Source: CAXTKD01 sp964244885
GTDB taxonomy: Bacteria > Pseudomonadota > Alphaproteobacteria > Sphingomonadales > Sphingomonadaceae
Direction of reading: 5' to 3'
Assembly: GCA_964244885.1 (NCBI GenBank)
Contig: CAXTKD010000015.1
Coordinates: 11,506 to 75,505, forward strand
DNA: 64,000 bases
The position numbers were made by a program, and so were the translations under genes. Positions 47,545 to 55,863 of the stretch are shown piece by piece (the stretch's first letter is position 1; each line of letters opens with the position of its first letter). The notes below the pieces were generated by a model. It made no database searches. It was not told where the DNA came from and saw only the letters and a program-made list of their open reading frames with translations.

Positions 47545-47631
47545 ATCGGTCCTCATCGCCCGCGTCCGCTGTCACCCCAGTTCCGGCCTATATGTCCGCG
47601 ATCGCGCTGCGTAAGCGGACGCTCCGAGATG

Positions 47632-48024
47632 CTATCCGGGCCAATGCTTTCGGGGCTCTTCCTGAGCAAGGGCCATCGTGTTTGAGTCGCGCTCTTCGAT
47701 GTTGATGACGTGCTTCGCAGAGAAGGGCAGCTCTGTGCCGAGCCAGAATTCCTCGTTTTCCGCGATGGCGTCCGGCTCATTATCGAGGACACCGAGATAT
47801 CCGCCCGGAATCAACTTCCGCACGAGAACCCACATTCGCTCTATCGCTACATTCTCGTTCTCGTTGTCGACGCTGATCCGGAAGATCAGCTTGGCAAGGT
47901 CTCCGGGTTGGAGTGCTTCTCGCCTGCTCCGCTCGGGCAACCAAAAGGTCTCTGGTGCTTCGGCGTGATAAGCCTCGCCGTCGTCAAGGCACCACCCGTC
48001 AATCCCAAAGTCTGGTTCGCGCAT
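47632..48024 (-). CDS. Unknown protein with a DUF2314/immunity-like fold
   Basis: A 130-residue acidic, soluble protein. The C-terminal half reads RMWVLVRKLIPGGYLGVLDN, EPDA, then WLGTELPFSAKHVINIEE. This pattern (MWV.V..GGY.G.L.N.P...GTE..F...HVI) resembles DUF2314/DUF2185-type domains found in polymorphic-toxin immunity proteins. The N-terminal half has IDGWCLDDGEAYHAEAPETF. ATG 48024 is preferred to TTG 48027. No toxin gene lies nearby, so an immunity role is only a possibility. Family assignment is tentative. Confidence 0.6.
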   Translation of the reverse strand: MREPDFGIDGWCLDDGEAYHAEAPETFWLPERSRREALQPGDLAKLIFRISVDNENENVAIERMWVLVRKLIPGGYLGVLDNEPDAIAENEEFWLGTELPFSAKHVINIEERDSNTMALAQEEPRKHWPG

Positions 48025-48120
48025 CAAACGAGCTTAGCGCGATGGCGGGCGTCCGCAAATGCTGTCGCTTGCTTGAAAAGCGGACGTGTCGCCGTCCACC
48101 AAAAGCCGACACCGGCCTGA

Positions 48121-48270
48121 CTAGTGCCGCTTGAAATACTGCACCTCGCGCTCGTGCTTCTCGGCTGCCTCGCGGCTCTTGAAGGTGCCGAGGTTCTTGC
48201 GCTTGCCGGTCTCGGCGTCGAGCTTGCGCGAATAGAGGCGGTACTCGCCTGACTTCAGTTTGCGGATCAT
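48121..48270 (-). CDS. 49-residue conserved-type basic protein
   Basis: A short, highly charged protein starting MIRKLKSGEYRLYSRKLD and ending EREVQYFKRH, with a central TGKRKNLGTFKSREAAEKHE. The regular codon use and the beta-strand plus helix pattern (YRLYSR, then KNLGTF, then a helix) suggest a real, conserved small protein; similar sequences occur widely in proteobacteria. A nucleic-acid-binding role is plausible from its charge, but unproven. It is divergent from the ester hydrolase gene. Confidence 0.65.
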   Translation of the reverse strand: MIRKLKSGEYRLYSRKLDAETGKRKNLGTFKSREAAEKHEREVQYFKRH

Positions 48271-48381
48271 TGGATCGCTCCCTTCCCGCGCTTCAATTCA
48301 CGGACGCCCTGCGACGTTCCCCGCCTTGCCAAGCCCCTCGCGCCCGTCGATGATCGGCCAACATATCAGGGAGTGAGATCG

Positions 48382-50280
48382 ATGGTCCGTGCGGGTAAGG
48401 TGTTGATGCTGGCGGCGATCGCCATGCTGTCGTCCTCGGCGCTGGCGCAGCTTAGCGACATCCCCGCGACCAAGTTCGCGGCGCCGACCGCCGGCTACGA
48501 CTACGTCAAGCGCGTGGTCATGGTGCCGATGCGCGACGGCACCAAGCTCTACACCGTGATCGTCGTGCCCAAGGGCGCGAAGGGCGCGCCGATGATCCTG
48601 ACGCGCACGCCCTACAACGCCGCCAAGCGCGCCCAGCGCTCCGACAGCCCCAACATGCTCGGCATCCTGCCGCAGGGCGACGAGGTGTTCGTGCGCGACG
48701 GCTACATCCGGGTCTTTCAGGACGTCCGCGGCAAATACGGCTCGGAGGGCGACTATATCATGACGCGCCCCGTCATCGGCCCGCTCAACCCGACCAAGGT
48801 CGATCACGTCACCGACGCTTGGGACACCATCGACTGGCTGGTCAAGAACGTCCCCGAGTCGAACGGCAAGGTCGGCATGCTCGGCTCTTCCTACGAGGGC
48901 TTCACCGTCGTCATGGCGCTGCTCAACCCGCACCCGGCGCTGAAGGTCGCGGCGCCCGAGAGCCCGATGGTCGACGGCTGGATGGGCGACGACTGGTTCC
49001 ACTACGGCGCGTACCGCCAGAACAACCTCGACTATTTCACCGAGCAGACCGGCGAGCGAGAGGAGGGCAAAGCGCTGCCGCGCCCCGGCTACGACGATTA
49101 CGAGACCTTCCGCGCCGCCGGCTCGCTCGGCGCCTACGCCAAGGCCAACGGGCTCGACGCGCTGCCCGGATGGCGGAAGACCACCGAGCATCCCGCCTAC
49201 GACGCCTTCTGGCAGGGCCAGGCGCTCGACAAGCTGGTCGCCGCGCACCCGTCGAACGTCCCGACGATCTGGGAACAGGGGCTGTGGGACCAGGAGGACA
49301 TGTGGGGCGCGGTCCACAGCTATGCGGCTCTGAAGGCCGCGGGCCACGCCGCCAACAACCACCTCGTCATGGGTCCGTGGCGGCACAGCCAGGTCAATTA
49401 CGACGGCTCCTCGCTCGGCCCGTTGAAGTTCGAGGGCGACACCGCGCTTCAGTTCCGCCGCGACGTGCTGAAGCCGTTCTTCGACCAATATCTGAAGGAC
49501 GGCGCGCCGCCCGCGAACATCCCGGCAGCGATGATCTACAACACCGGCGAAAACCATTGGGACCGCTTCGCCACGTGGCCGCTCGCTTGCGAGACGGGCT
49601 GCGCCGCGCCGATGAAGCCGCTCTACCTGCAGAAGGAGGGCGGCCTGTCGTTCGCCGCGCCGGGCGCCGGGGACGGCGGCGACAGCTACGTCTCCGATCC
49701 CGCCAAGCCCGTCCCCTATGTGCCGCGCCCGGTGAGCTTCGCCGATGGCGACCGCTGGAAGCAGTGGCTCGTCACCGACCAGCGCACCGTTGCCGACCGC
49801 ACCGACGTGCTGGTCTACCAGACCCCTGTATTGACCGCCCCCGTCCGCATCAGCGGCGCGCCGTCAGCCGACATCGTCGCGACGACGACCGGCACCGATG
49901 CCGACTGGGTCGTGAAGCTGATCGACGTCTACCCGGACGAGGTGCCGTCGAACCCGACGATGGGCGGCTACCAGCTGCCGATCGCGATGGACATCTTCCG
50001 CGGCCGCTACCGCGACAGCTTCGAGCACCCGACCGCGATTCCCGCGAACAAGCCGCAGCACTACAAATTCGTGTTGCCGAGCGCCAACCACGTCTTCCTG
50101 CCCGGCCACCGCATCATGGTGCAGGTCCAGTCGAGCTGGTTCCCGCTCTACGACCGCAACCCCCAGACCTTCGTGCCGAACATCTTCTTCGCCAAGCCGG
50201 GGGATTACAAAAAGGCGACGCAGACCGTCCTGCACTCGGGCGCGCAGGCGAGCGCGGTCTGGCTGCCCGTGGTGCCTTAG
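48382..50280 (+). CDS. Secreted alpha-amino-acid ester hydrolase / CocE-NonD family hydrolase
   Basis: A 632-residue exported hydrolase. Signal peptide about 1-23 (ALA-Q). The catalytic Ser170 is in GSSYEGF, Asp303 in GLWDQEDMWGA and His335 in GPWRHSQVNYDG. Glu305 and Asp306, beside the catalytic Asp, form with an earlier Asp (MVDGWMGDDW) the carboxylate cluster of beta-lactam-antibiotic ester hydrolases from Xanthomonas and Acetobacter. A jelly-roll X-Pro dipeptidyl-peptidase C-terminal domain covers about 400-632. These residues point to an amino-acid-ester hydrolase rather than cocaine esterase. A GTG at 48373 is an alternative start. Natural substrate unknown. Confidence 0.88.
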   Translation: MVRAGKVLMLAAIAMLSSSALAQLSDIPATKFAAPTAGYDYVKRVVMVPMRDGTKLYTVIVVPKGAKGAPMILTRTPYNAAKRAQRSDSPNMLGILPQGDEVFVRDGYIRVFQDVRGKYGSEGDYIMTRPVIGPLNPTKVDHVTDAWDTIDWLVKNVPESNGKVGMLGSSYEGFTVVMALLNPHPALKVAAPESPMVDGWMGDDWFHYGAYRQNNLDYFTEQTGEREEGKALPRPGYDDYETFRAAGSLGAYAKANGLDALPGWRKTTEHPAYDAFWQGQALDKLVAAHPSNVPTIWEQGLWDQEDMWGAVHSYAALKAAGHAANNHLVMGPWRHSQVNYDGSSLGPLKFEGDTALQFRRDVLKPFFDQYLKDGAPPANIPAAMIYNTGENHWDRFATWPLACETGCAAPMKPLYLQKEGGLSFAAPGAGDGGDSYVSDPAKPVPYVPRPVSFADGDRWKQWLVTDQRTVADRTDVLVYQTPVLTAPVRISGAPSADIVATTTGTDADWVVKLIDVYPDEVPSNPTMGGYQLPIAMDIFRGRYRDSFEHPTAIPANKPQHYKFVLPSANHVFLPGHRIMVQVQSSWFPLYDRNPQTFVPNIFFAKPGDYKKATQTVLHSGAQASAVWLPVVP

Positions 50281-50345
50281 GAACGGACGTGTGAGAAGGC
50301 CTCGCATTTCCGTCCAAACTGAACGCGATGTTCATTGTGTTCTGA

Positions 50346-51593
50346 ATGAAGCCCGTCGACATTCTGCGGATGCACGTCTTGGCATCGGATTACCGTTCGG
50401 AATTCCTATCCTGTCCTCAGCTGGTTCGCTTCGAACTAGGCCGAGGTCGGGATGGCTTTGAGCCAACGCTCCTCATCAAAGCCAGTACGCTACTTTTAAA
50501 GTATATTGTCAGCGGAGTTCCTCTTCGGCTCCTTTTGGCCAAGGTAGCTGATCGCCTACTGTACGCAGTCCAGGTCGGCGACGATAAAAATAAGCCGGCT
50601 GGAATTTGGTCCATTCTTGAAAACGAAAGAGAACGAGACGCTCTCGCGGGCCTTGCGAGAGGTGAAAAGTGCCAAGTTTTTCTATTTAACGAGTTGGCAT
50701 TAAATGTCGCCTGGGTCGAAGCCGAACTGTCAGGCCAAATTTTGGCTGCCCCTCACCTCCTAGCGTCACTAGAATTTGGTCGTATCGACCAACACAGATT
50801 TGCGGAGCACGCCTCAGCTTTGCTCGGGAAGCTTCATCTGGGCGAAGCACTCGGTGTGGACGGGCTGACAGCCGATATTCAGGTCAGCCAGGAATGGTCA
50901 TCCGTACACAATACGCTGGTAACCAATAGCGCGACCGACAGCCCCGTTAACTTGTTCGACAAAAATGAGGGCAGTCAACAAGAAGAGCTTATTATATGGC
51001 TGGCGGATAACCTGCATCCTAACGGGGCAACCCGAAGTCCCCAAATTCCGAAGGGAAAAGGAACGAGAGAACTCATCGATGCTGTTTTAAGCCATGAATT
51101 TGGCACGATAATCTTTGAATCGAAAACCCTCGCCATTTTCTCACGTAACAATCTACCTGACAGGGTCAAGCTATCTCGAGACGTCTCGGGACATTTGTGT
51201 AAAGCCACAGCACAACTGCAGGGCGCGATTAGAAATTTGAAGACGGGCATTCGTGTGACCAACCTTGAGGGCGAGGTTCTCGATATTGAACGAAATCAGC
51301 CCATTCATGCTGTGATTTTGGTTCCCGACTTAGAACTCGTCGAGATTGGCCAAAGAGCCGAGATGATTATGCTGTTTGAGTTTATGCAAGAAACTCGGGG
51401 ATTGTTGCACATTCTCGATCCGGCCGAATTACTTCGAATGGTACAAGCCGCTGAGATGATCTCGGCCCGGAGTAAAACTACAACACCGATGATGGCGTTT
51501 GACTACTACCTTATGGAACGAGCGAAGAAATCTATAGAGCTAAAGCGTCTTTGCTTTTCGATGCTGTTGCGTTTTGAGGGCGATGCGTCCTAG
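50346..51593 (+). CDS. AT-rich, foreign-looking gene; possible PD-(D/E)XK nuclease
   Basis: A 415-residue soluble protein of no family I recognise. Base and codon use differ clearly from all neighbours: many A/T third positions, with sampled 60-base lines near 40-53% G+C against about 65-70% around, so recent transfer is likely. The segment RELIDAVLSHEFGTIIFESK, followed by TLAIFSR and a helix with QLQGAIRNLK (about 230-300), fits a PD-(D/E)XK core (Asp ... Glu-x-Lys ... Gln). The N-terminal half has no clear motif. It sits alone between the ester hydrolase gene and a convergent kinase gene. No ribosome site is obvious at ATG 50346. Confidence 0.7.
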   Translation: MKPVDILRMHVLASDYRSEFLSCPQLVRFELGRGRDGFEPTLLIKASTLLLKYIVSGVPLRLLLAKVADRLLYAVQVGDDKNKPAGIWSILENERERDALAGLARGEKCQVFLFNELALNVAWVEAELSGQILAAPHLLASLEFGRIDQHRFAEHASALLGKLHLGEALGVDGLTADIQVSQEWSSVHNTLVTNSATDSPVNLFDKNEGSQQEELIIWLADNLHPNGATRSPQIPKGKGTRELIDAVLSHEFGTIIFESKTLAIFSRNNLPDRVKLSRDVSGHLCKATAQLQGAIRNLKTGIRVTNLEGEVLDIERNQPIHAVILVPDLELVEIGQRAEMIMLFEFMQETRGLLHILDPAELLRMVQAAEMISARSKTTTPMMAFDYYLMERAKKSIELKRLCFSMLLRFEGDAS

Positions 51594-51594
51594 C

Positions 51595-53328
51595 CTAGCG
51601 CGCCATCGCTGCGCTTTGTAGCAAGGCGCGCAAGCGCGCTGGGGCGAGTGGCTTGTGCAGCAACGGCACGCGAAGCGCCTGGGCGCGCGCGATGATCGCG
51701 GGATCGAGGTCGCCGGTGACGAGCGCCATCGCGGGCATCGGCGTGAGAGGCATGCCAGCGATCGCCGACAGCAACGACAAGCCATCGGTGTCGCCGCGAA
51801 GGCGATAATCGGCGAGCACCAGCGCGAAGCTTGATCCGTCCAGCGCCGCCCAGGCAGCCTCGGCCGTGGCCACGATCTTGGCGCGAACGCCCCAGCTCGT
51901 CAGCAGTTGGCCAAGCGCTGCGCTTACGGCCACGTCGTCATCGACGACCAAGATCGGCAGCCCGGCCAAGCGATCGTCGGTGCCTGGCACGAGTATCTCT
52001 CCCCTGCGCGCGAGCGGCGCCTCGGTCAGCGGCTGCTCGAACGAGAATCGCGTTCCCCGCCCCGGCCGTGAGCGGAGCGCGATGCGGCCGCCGAGCAGCT
52101 CCACCGAGCGGCGGGCGATCGACAGGCCGAGGCCCATGCCCTTGCGGCGGTCGCGCTCCGGATTTCCGACCTGGACGAAGTCGTCGAAGATGCGCTCCTC
52201 GTCCTCCGGCGCGATGCCGATGCCGGTATCCCACACCTCGAAGCGCAGGCGAGCGCCGCGCCGCCGCGCTGCGAGCAGCACGCCCCCGCTCTCGGTGTTG
52301 CGAAGCGCGTTCGACAGCAGGTTGGCGAGGATCTGCTCGACCAGCATCGGATCGGTCGACACCCATTCGCCATCGGAGCGGAAGCGCAGGTCGAGACCGC
52401 GCTCGGCCGCGGCGGGGCGGAAATAGTTCGACAGCCGGTCGAACAGCGCATCGACCGACACCGGCTCCCGGGTTGCGACGACGACGCCGGCCTCAAGCCG
52501 CGAGACGTCGAGCAAGCCGTTGAACAGGCTCTCCAGCGCCGCGACATTGGCCTGGATGTCGCCGACGATCGCCCGCGCCTTGCGGTCGAGCCGCAGCGAT
52601 TCGAGCGAGGCCGAGAACAGGGTCAGCGCGTAGAGCGGCTGGCGAAGATCGTGGCTGGCGGCGGCGAGGAATTGCGACTTGGCCAGGTTGGCGAGCTCGG
52701 CGCGGCGGCGCGCGTCTTCTGCCTCGCCTTTCTGGACCACCAGCTCGTCGAGCAGCGCGAGATTCTCGAAGCGGATGCGAAAGCCCTCGTCGATCGTTCG
52801 CGCCTGCACCCGGCAGAACAGCAAGAGGATGCCGGCGTAGCAGGCCGAGGCGACCCCGAGCGCGATATGCCCGCTGTCGCCGAGCATCAGCATGCGGACG
52901 AGCACGCAGCCGAAAATCCCGCCGACGAAAGCGTAGAGGCCCGATGGGTTATAGGCGTTGCCCGACACGCTGCCGCCGCTGATTCCGTAAAGGCCGCACA
53001 TCGTCAGCGCGAGCGTGATCGGCTGGTCGAGGTGGACGAAGAGGAAGGCGGTCGAGCCCCACATCAGCCCGGCCAGCGCCATATAGGCGGTGTAGGCGCG
53101 CGCCCATCGATCGAGGTCGGGATGGGCGCGGCGGTGGAAGGCGGCGACGAGCCCGAAGCGCGCGCCTTGCGTCAGCACTTGAGCGGCCACCCACAGCGCG
53201 ATCGTCGTGGCGCTCGTATAAGGCAGCCCGGTGACGATCATGTAGACCGTGACCACCGCCGCCGCCGCGGCCGAATTGCGCGCCTGGACGTAGAGCGTGC
53301 GGATCGCCTCCGCGCGGATCGGGTCCAC
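51595..53328 (-). CDS. Hybrid sensor histidine kinase with membrane sensor and receiver
   Basis: A 577-residue kinase. About six hydrophobic helices (residues 15-190) form an integral-membrane sensor, followed by a short coiled coil, HisKA with His226 (SHDLRQPLYALT), and HATPase with LLSNALRNTESGG, DTGIGIAPEDEERIF and GLGLSIARR. A C-terminal receiver has Asp507 (LVLADYRLRGDTDG). The start is GTG 53328, overlapping by one base the stop of the upstream response regulator (TAGTG), so regulator and kinase are co-translated. The class (LRQPL) is common in alphaproteobacterial kinases paired with LuxR-type regulators. Confidence 0.9.
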   Translation of the reverse strand: MDPIRAEAIRTLYVQARNSAAAAAVVTVYMIVTGLPYTSATTIALWVAAQVLTQGARFGLVAAFHRRAHPDLDRWARAYTAYMALAGLMWGSTAFLFVHLDQPITLALTMCGLYGISGGSVSGNAYNPSGLYAFVGGIFGCVLVRMLMLGDSGHIALGVASACYAGILLLFCRVQARTIDEGFRIRFENLALLDELVVQKGEAEDARRRAELANLAKSQFLAAASHDLRQPLYALTLFSASLESLRLDRKARAIVGDIQANVAALESLFNGLLDVSRLEAGVVVATREPVSVDALFDRLSNYFRPAAAERGLDLRFRSDGEWVSTDPMLVEQILANLLSNALRNTESGGVLLAARRRGARLRFEVWDTGIGIAPEDEERIFDDFVQVGNPERDRRKGMGLGLSIARRSVELLGGRIALRSRPGRGTRFSFEQPLTEAPLARRGEILVPGTDDRLAGLPILVVDDDVAVSAALGQLLTSWGVRAKIVATAEAAWAALDGSSFALVLADYRLRGDTDGLSLLSAIAGMPLTPMPAMALVTGDLDPAIIARAQALRVPLLHKPLAPARLRALLQSAAMAR

Positions 53329-53932
53329 TAAGCGGCGAGCCCGAGTTCGCGGGCGCGCAGGATCGCCTGCACCCGGCTATGCACGCCGAGCAGCTGGAAG
53401 ACCTCGGTCATGTGCGCGCGCACCGTCCGCTCGGCGATGCCGAGGCGGTGGCGGATCTCCTTGTTGCCGTGCCCCTCGCACAGCAGCCGCAGCACCTCGG
53501 CCTGGCGGTCGGTGAGCGATGGCGGCTCGGCCCCCCCTCTGGCGGCGCGTCGAAGGCGAGGCAGCCGCCAAGCACCGCGTCGATCGCCGCGACGATCGCC
53601 TCCGCCGGCGCCGCCTTGGCGATGAAGCCGCTCGCCCCGCTGCGCCCCACCCGGTGGCGCGTCGCCGGGTCCTCGCGGCCCGAGATGACGACTCGGGGCA
53701 CCGTTGGGTGCAGCCGGCCGATCGCCTCCAACGCCTCGACGCCGTCGCCGTCGGGCAGCTGGATGTCGACGATGATCAGGTCGACCGGCAACCCGCCGTC
53801 GAGCGCCGCAAGCCCCTCGGCCGCCGAGCCGGCAAGGCGCAGCGTCCAGCCCGGCCGGCGGTCGCGCAGCATCTGCGCGAAGCCATCGCGGAACAGCGGA
53901 TGATCATCGACCAGCAGCAGGCAAGCGCTCAT
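53328..53932 (-). pseudogene. LuxR-type response regulator, frame broken at a G7 tract
   Basis: NarL/FixJ-type regulator. The receiver is complete in one frame (LLLVDDHPLFRDGF, Asp in LIIVDIQLPDGDG, VVISGRED, KAAPAEAI). The HTH domain is complete in another frame (SLTDRQAEVLRLLCEGHGNK, IAERTVRAHMTEVFQLLG, VHSRVQAIL) and ends at the stop that overlaps the kinase GTG. The frames switch in a run of seven G (plus-strand C7 at 53531-53537). One extra G, or a -1 slip on the run, restores a protein of about 200 residues. This is a pseudogene, a phase-variable gene or a homopolymer sequencing error. As written, the product ends without its DNA-binding domain. Confidence 0.8.
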
Positions 53933-54077
53933 GCCGCCCTCCCCTCTCAGACCCGAGAGTGCGGCACCCCCGCGCGGGCAGCAAGCCGGGAATCGCCGCA
54001 GGCCGGGTGCCTAAATAGGCAATTTACCGGGGCTAACCGATCGTTAAGGGTCCGCTGACACCGAATAGGGGGCAACC

Positions 54078-54881
54078 ATGCGGTCGATCGTTCAGTTGAG
54101 TTTTGCGGGCCTTATGCTGGCCTGCGCGGTTCCGGCGATGGCGACGGCGTCGCTCAGCACCTTCGCCGAGTCGATCACGGAGAGCGGCGACTATAGCAGC
54201 GCGGGCGGCACGAGCTTCGCGTCGGTCACCGGCGCATCGGCCTCGATCAGCCCGAACGGGCCGACGCTGTCCGCGCAGGCGGTGAGCGAACCCGGCATTG
54301 CCGGCGCCTCCGCGAGCGCGCGCCTCCTCTACAATTTCTCGATCAACCTCGGCGGGGCGTTCACCTATAGTCCCGATGGCTCCGCGCACGTCGTCTCGGT
54401 TCCGTTGGTGATCACCTATGCGGGCCGGGCCGACGGCGGCGGCGGATTCTCGCAGGCCGTCATCGACCTGACGGTGCGCGGCGCCTCGGGAACACAATTC
54501 GAGGACGGCCTCAACTGCAGCCCCGATAGCAGCAGCGGTTGCGGCAGCATCAGCCGGTCGTCGGCGTTCGACTTCGCCTATCTGTTCGACAACGGCGCGG
54601 GCCAGGTCGACCTCCACACCACGGGCGAGATCGAGATGTACACCTATGCCTCGGCCCAGGACCTATACGGCTCGGGCTTCGAGGCTTATGCCGATCTCGA
54701 CCCGACGCTGTCGATCGACCCGACGTTCGCGGCGGCGCACCCCGAATTCTCGCTGACCGTCGAGACGCTACCGGCCGCGCCGGTGCCCGAGCCGGGCGAG
54801 TGGGCGATGATGATCGCGGGGCTTGGCCTTGTCGGCGGCGTGGCACGGCGGCGGCGGGCGTCAGCTCGAACCCGCGGATAG
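54078..54881 (+). CDS. PEPxxWA-CTERM sorting-signal protein, secreted
   Basis: A 267-residue exported protein. Signal peptide about 1-22 (PAMA-T). The Ser/Gly/Ala-rich body, with a NYNFSINLGG-like beta pattern and a CSPDSSSGC pair, is of unknown function. The C-terminus is a textbook PEPxxWA signal: VPEPGEWAMM, hydrophobic helix IAGLGLVGGVA, then RRRR. Proteins with this tail are processed by an exosortase and delivered to the cell surface or matrix. No exosortase gene is visible here. Its end overlaps by 21 bp the convergent membrane protein gene. Confidence 0.87.
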   Translation: MRSIVQLSFAGLMLACAVPAMATASLSTFAESITESGDYSSAGGTSFASVTGASASISPNGPTLSAQAVSEPGIAGASASARLLYNFSINLGGAFTYSPDGSAHVVSVPLVITYAGRADGGGGFSQAVIDLTVRGASGTQFEDGLNCSPDSSSGCGSISRSSAFDFAYLFDNGAGQVDLHTTGEIEMYTYASAQDLYGSGFEAYADLDPTLSIDPTFAAAHPEFSLTVETLPAAPVPEPGEWAMMIAGLGLVGGVARRRRASARTRG

Positions 54882-55301
54882 CGTCGGCCAGGCACGCCAG
54901 GTGCCGACGGCGTAGGCGATGCCGTAGACCAGCACGATCGCCGAGCTCCACCACCAGAACGGCGACATCATCGCCGGGCGGAGCGCGAGGATCGCGAGCG
55001 GCGCGAGGGCGCGCGAAAGATAGACGCCACTGACGAGCACCAGCACGGTGCGAAGCAGCGGCAAGCGCAGGATGAGACCGGCCCCGGACAAGGCATACAG
55101 TCCCCAGACGGCGAGAACGCCGGCGATCAGCAGGGTCACCGGCGCCGGCCGCCACCAATCCCGCTCCGCCATTCGCGCGATCCGCTCGCCCGCGCCGAGG
55201 AAGCGATACCAGGCGGCGCCGCCCGCGATGCAGGCGAGATGGAGAAGCGACGCGGCGATGCTCAGCCCGCCGCCCGCGATCAGCCAACGATTCCCGTCCA
55301 T
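54861..55301 (-). CDS. Four-helix integral membrane protein, function unknown
   Basis: A 146-residue protein with four hydrophobic helices (about 8-30, 53-72, 83-105, 115-135). A conserved-looking WYRFLGAGERIARMAERDWW loop lies between helices 1 and 2, and SGVYLSRAL and GIAYAVGTWRAW near the C-terminus. This pattern is found in small uncharacterised membrane proteins of proteobacteria. The convergent overlap with the PEPxxWA gene is short. No enzymatic motif. Confidence 0.7.
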   Translation of the reverse strand: MDGNRWLIAGGGLSIAASLLHLACIAGGAAWYRFLGAGERIARMAERDWWRPAPVTLLIAGVLAVWGLYALSGAGLILRLPLLRTVLVLVSGVYLSRALAPLAILALRPAMMSPFWWWSSAIVLVYGIAYAVGTWRAWPTLSAGSS

Positions 55302-55374
55302 CCCGTCGCCCCTTTGGAAGGGACGTTAGGCGAGTGGCACGACGAAGGCTACGCCGGGTGGCGAATCGACGGCG

Positions 55375-55470
55375 TCAGGGGCGATCCTTCGTCCCAGGCT
55401 GGCGCAGGAGCAGGAGAGCTCCCGCGCCGAGCAGGCCGAAGACGATCAGGACTGCGAAGACGGCGATCAT
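55375..55470 (-). CDS. 31-residue single-helix membrane peptide
   Basis: A tiny ORF (MIAVFAVLIVFGLLGAGALL, then a basic tail with RQPGTKDRP) whose ATG overlaps the stop of the upstream 81-residue gene as ATGA. One membrane helix (2-22). The overlap and the strong hydrophobic pattern favour a real small protein, but chance cannot be excluded. Confidence 0.45.
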   Translation of the reverse strand: MIAVFAVLIVFGLLGAGALLLLRQPGTKDRP

Positions 55471-55712
55471 CGCGCCGCCGCCGCCTGCGCCGCGCAGTGC
55501 ATGGCGATCGGCTTTGGCGTCAGCATGACGAGCGAGCCGCGAACCTTGTCATGCTCGTCCCTCGCGAAGCGGATGGCGTCCTCGCGGCTGACGAACAGGC
55601 CTTCAACCAGACCGTGATTTTCCTGGACCACCCAGTGGCCGTGGCCATCCTGGCCGACGAGGAAAACGGTGAAATCCTTCTGATGCTCCTTCGGCATGGC
55701 GTATTGCGCCAT
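55467..55712 (-). CDS. Small protein of unknown function (DUF2188-like pattern)
   Basis: An 81-residue soluble protein. The core FTVFLVGQDGHGHWVVQENH, then GLVEGLFVSREDAIRFARDE, has the beta-beta-alpha pattern 'W.V....G...G.F.S...A..FA' known from DUF2188 and related small proteins. The C-terminus is Ala-rich. The start is ATG 55712 (MAQYAMPKEH); the longer frame upstream has no coding character. It is followed by the 31-residue membrane peptide. Role unknown. Confidence 0.6.
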   Translation of the reverse strand: MAQYAMPKEHQKDFTVFLVGQDGHGHWVVQENHGLVEGLFVSREDAIRFARDEHDKVRGSLVMLTPKPIAMHCAAQAAAAR

Positions 55713-55863
55713 TTCGAACTCTCCATTGCGGGCGGTTCGGTGCCCAGTCCGGTGGCGCCAAAGCGGCGCACGCCGATCAAATAAGCGGTGCGGCATAGCG
55801 TAACGAGGCGAAGGTCACGCCGCCGGCATATGGATGGCATAAAGGCGCTCGCGCCGGCGCGCG

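Noticed and set aside
47632..48024. Toxin-immunity pair around the DUF2314-like gene
   Set aside because: No toxin, Rhs or secretion gene is adjacent; the neighbours are a hydrolase and a small basic protein.
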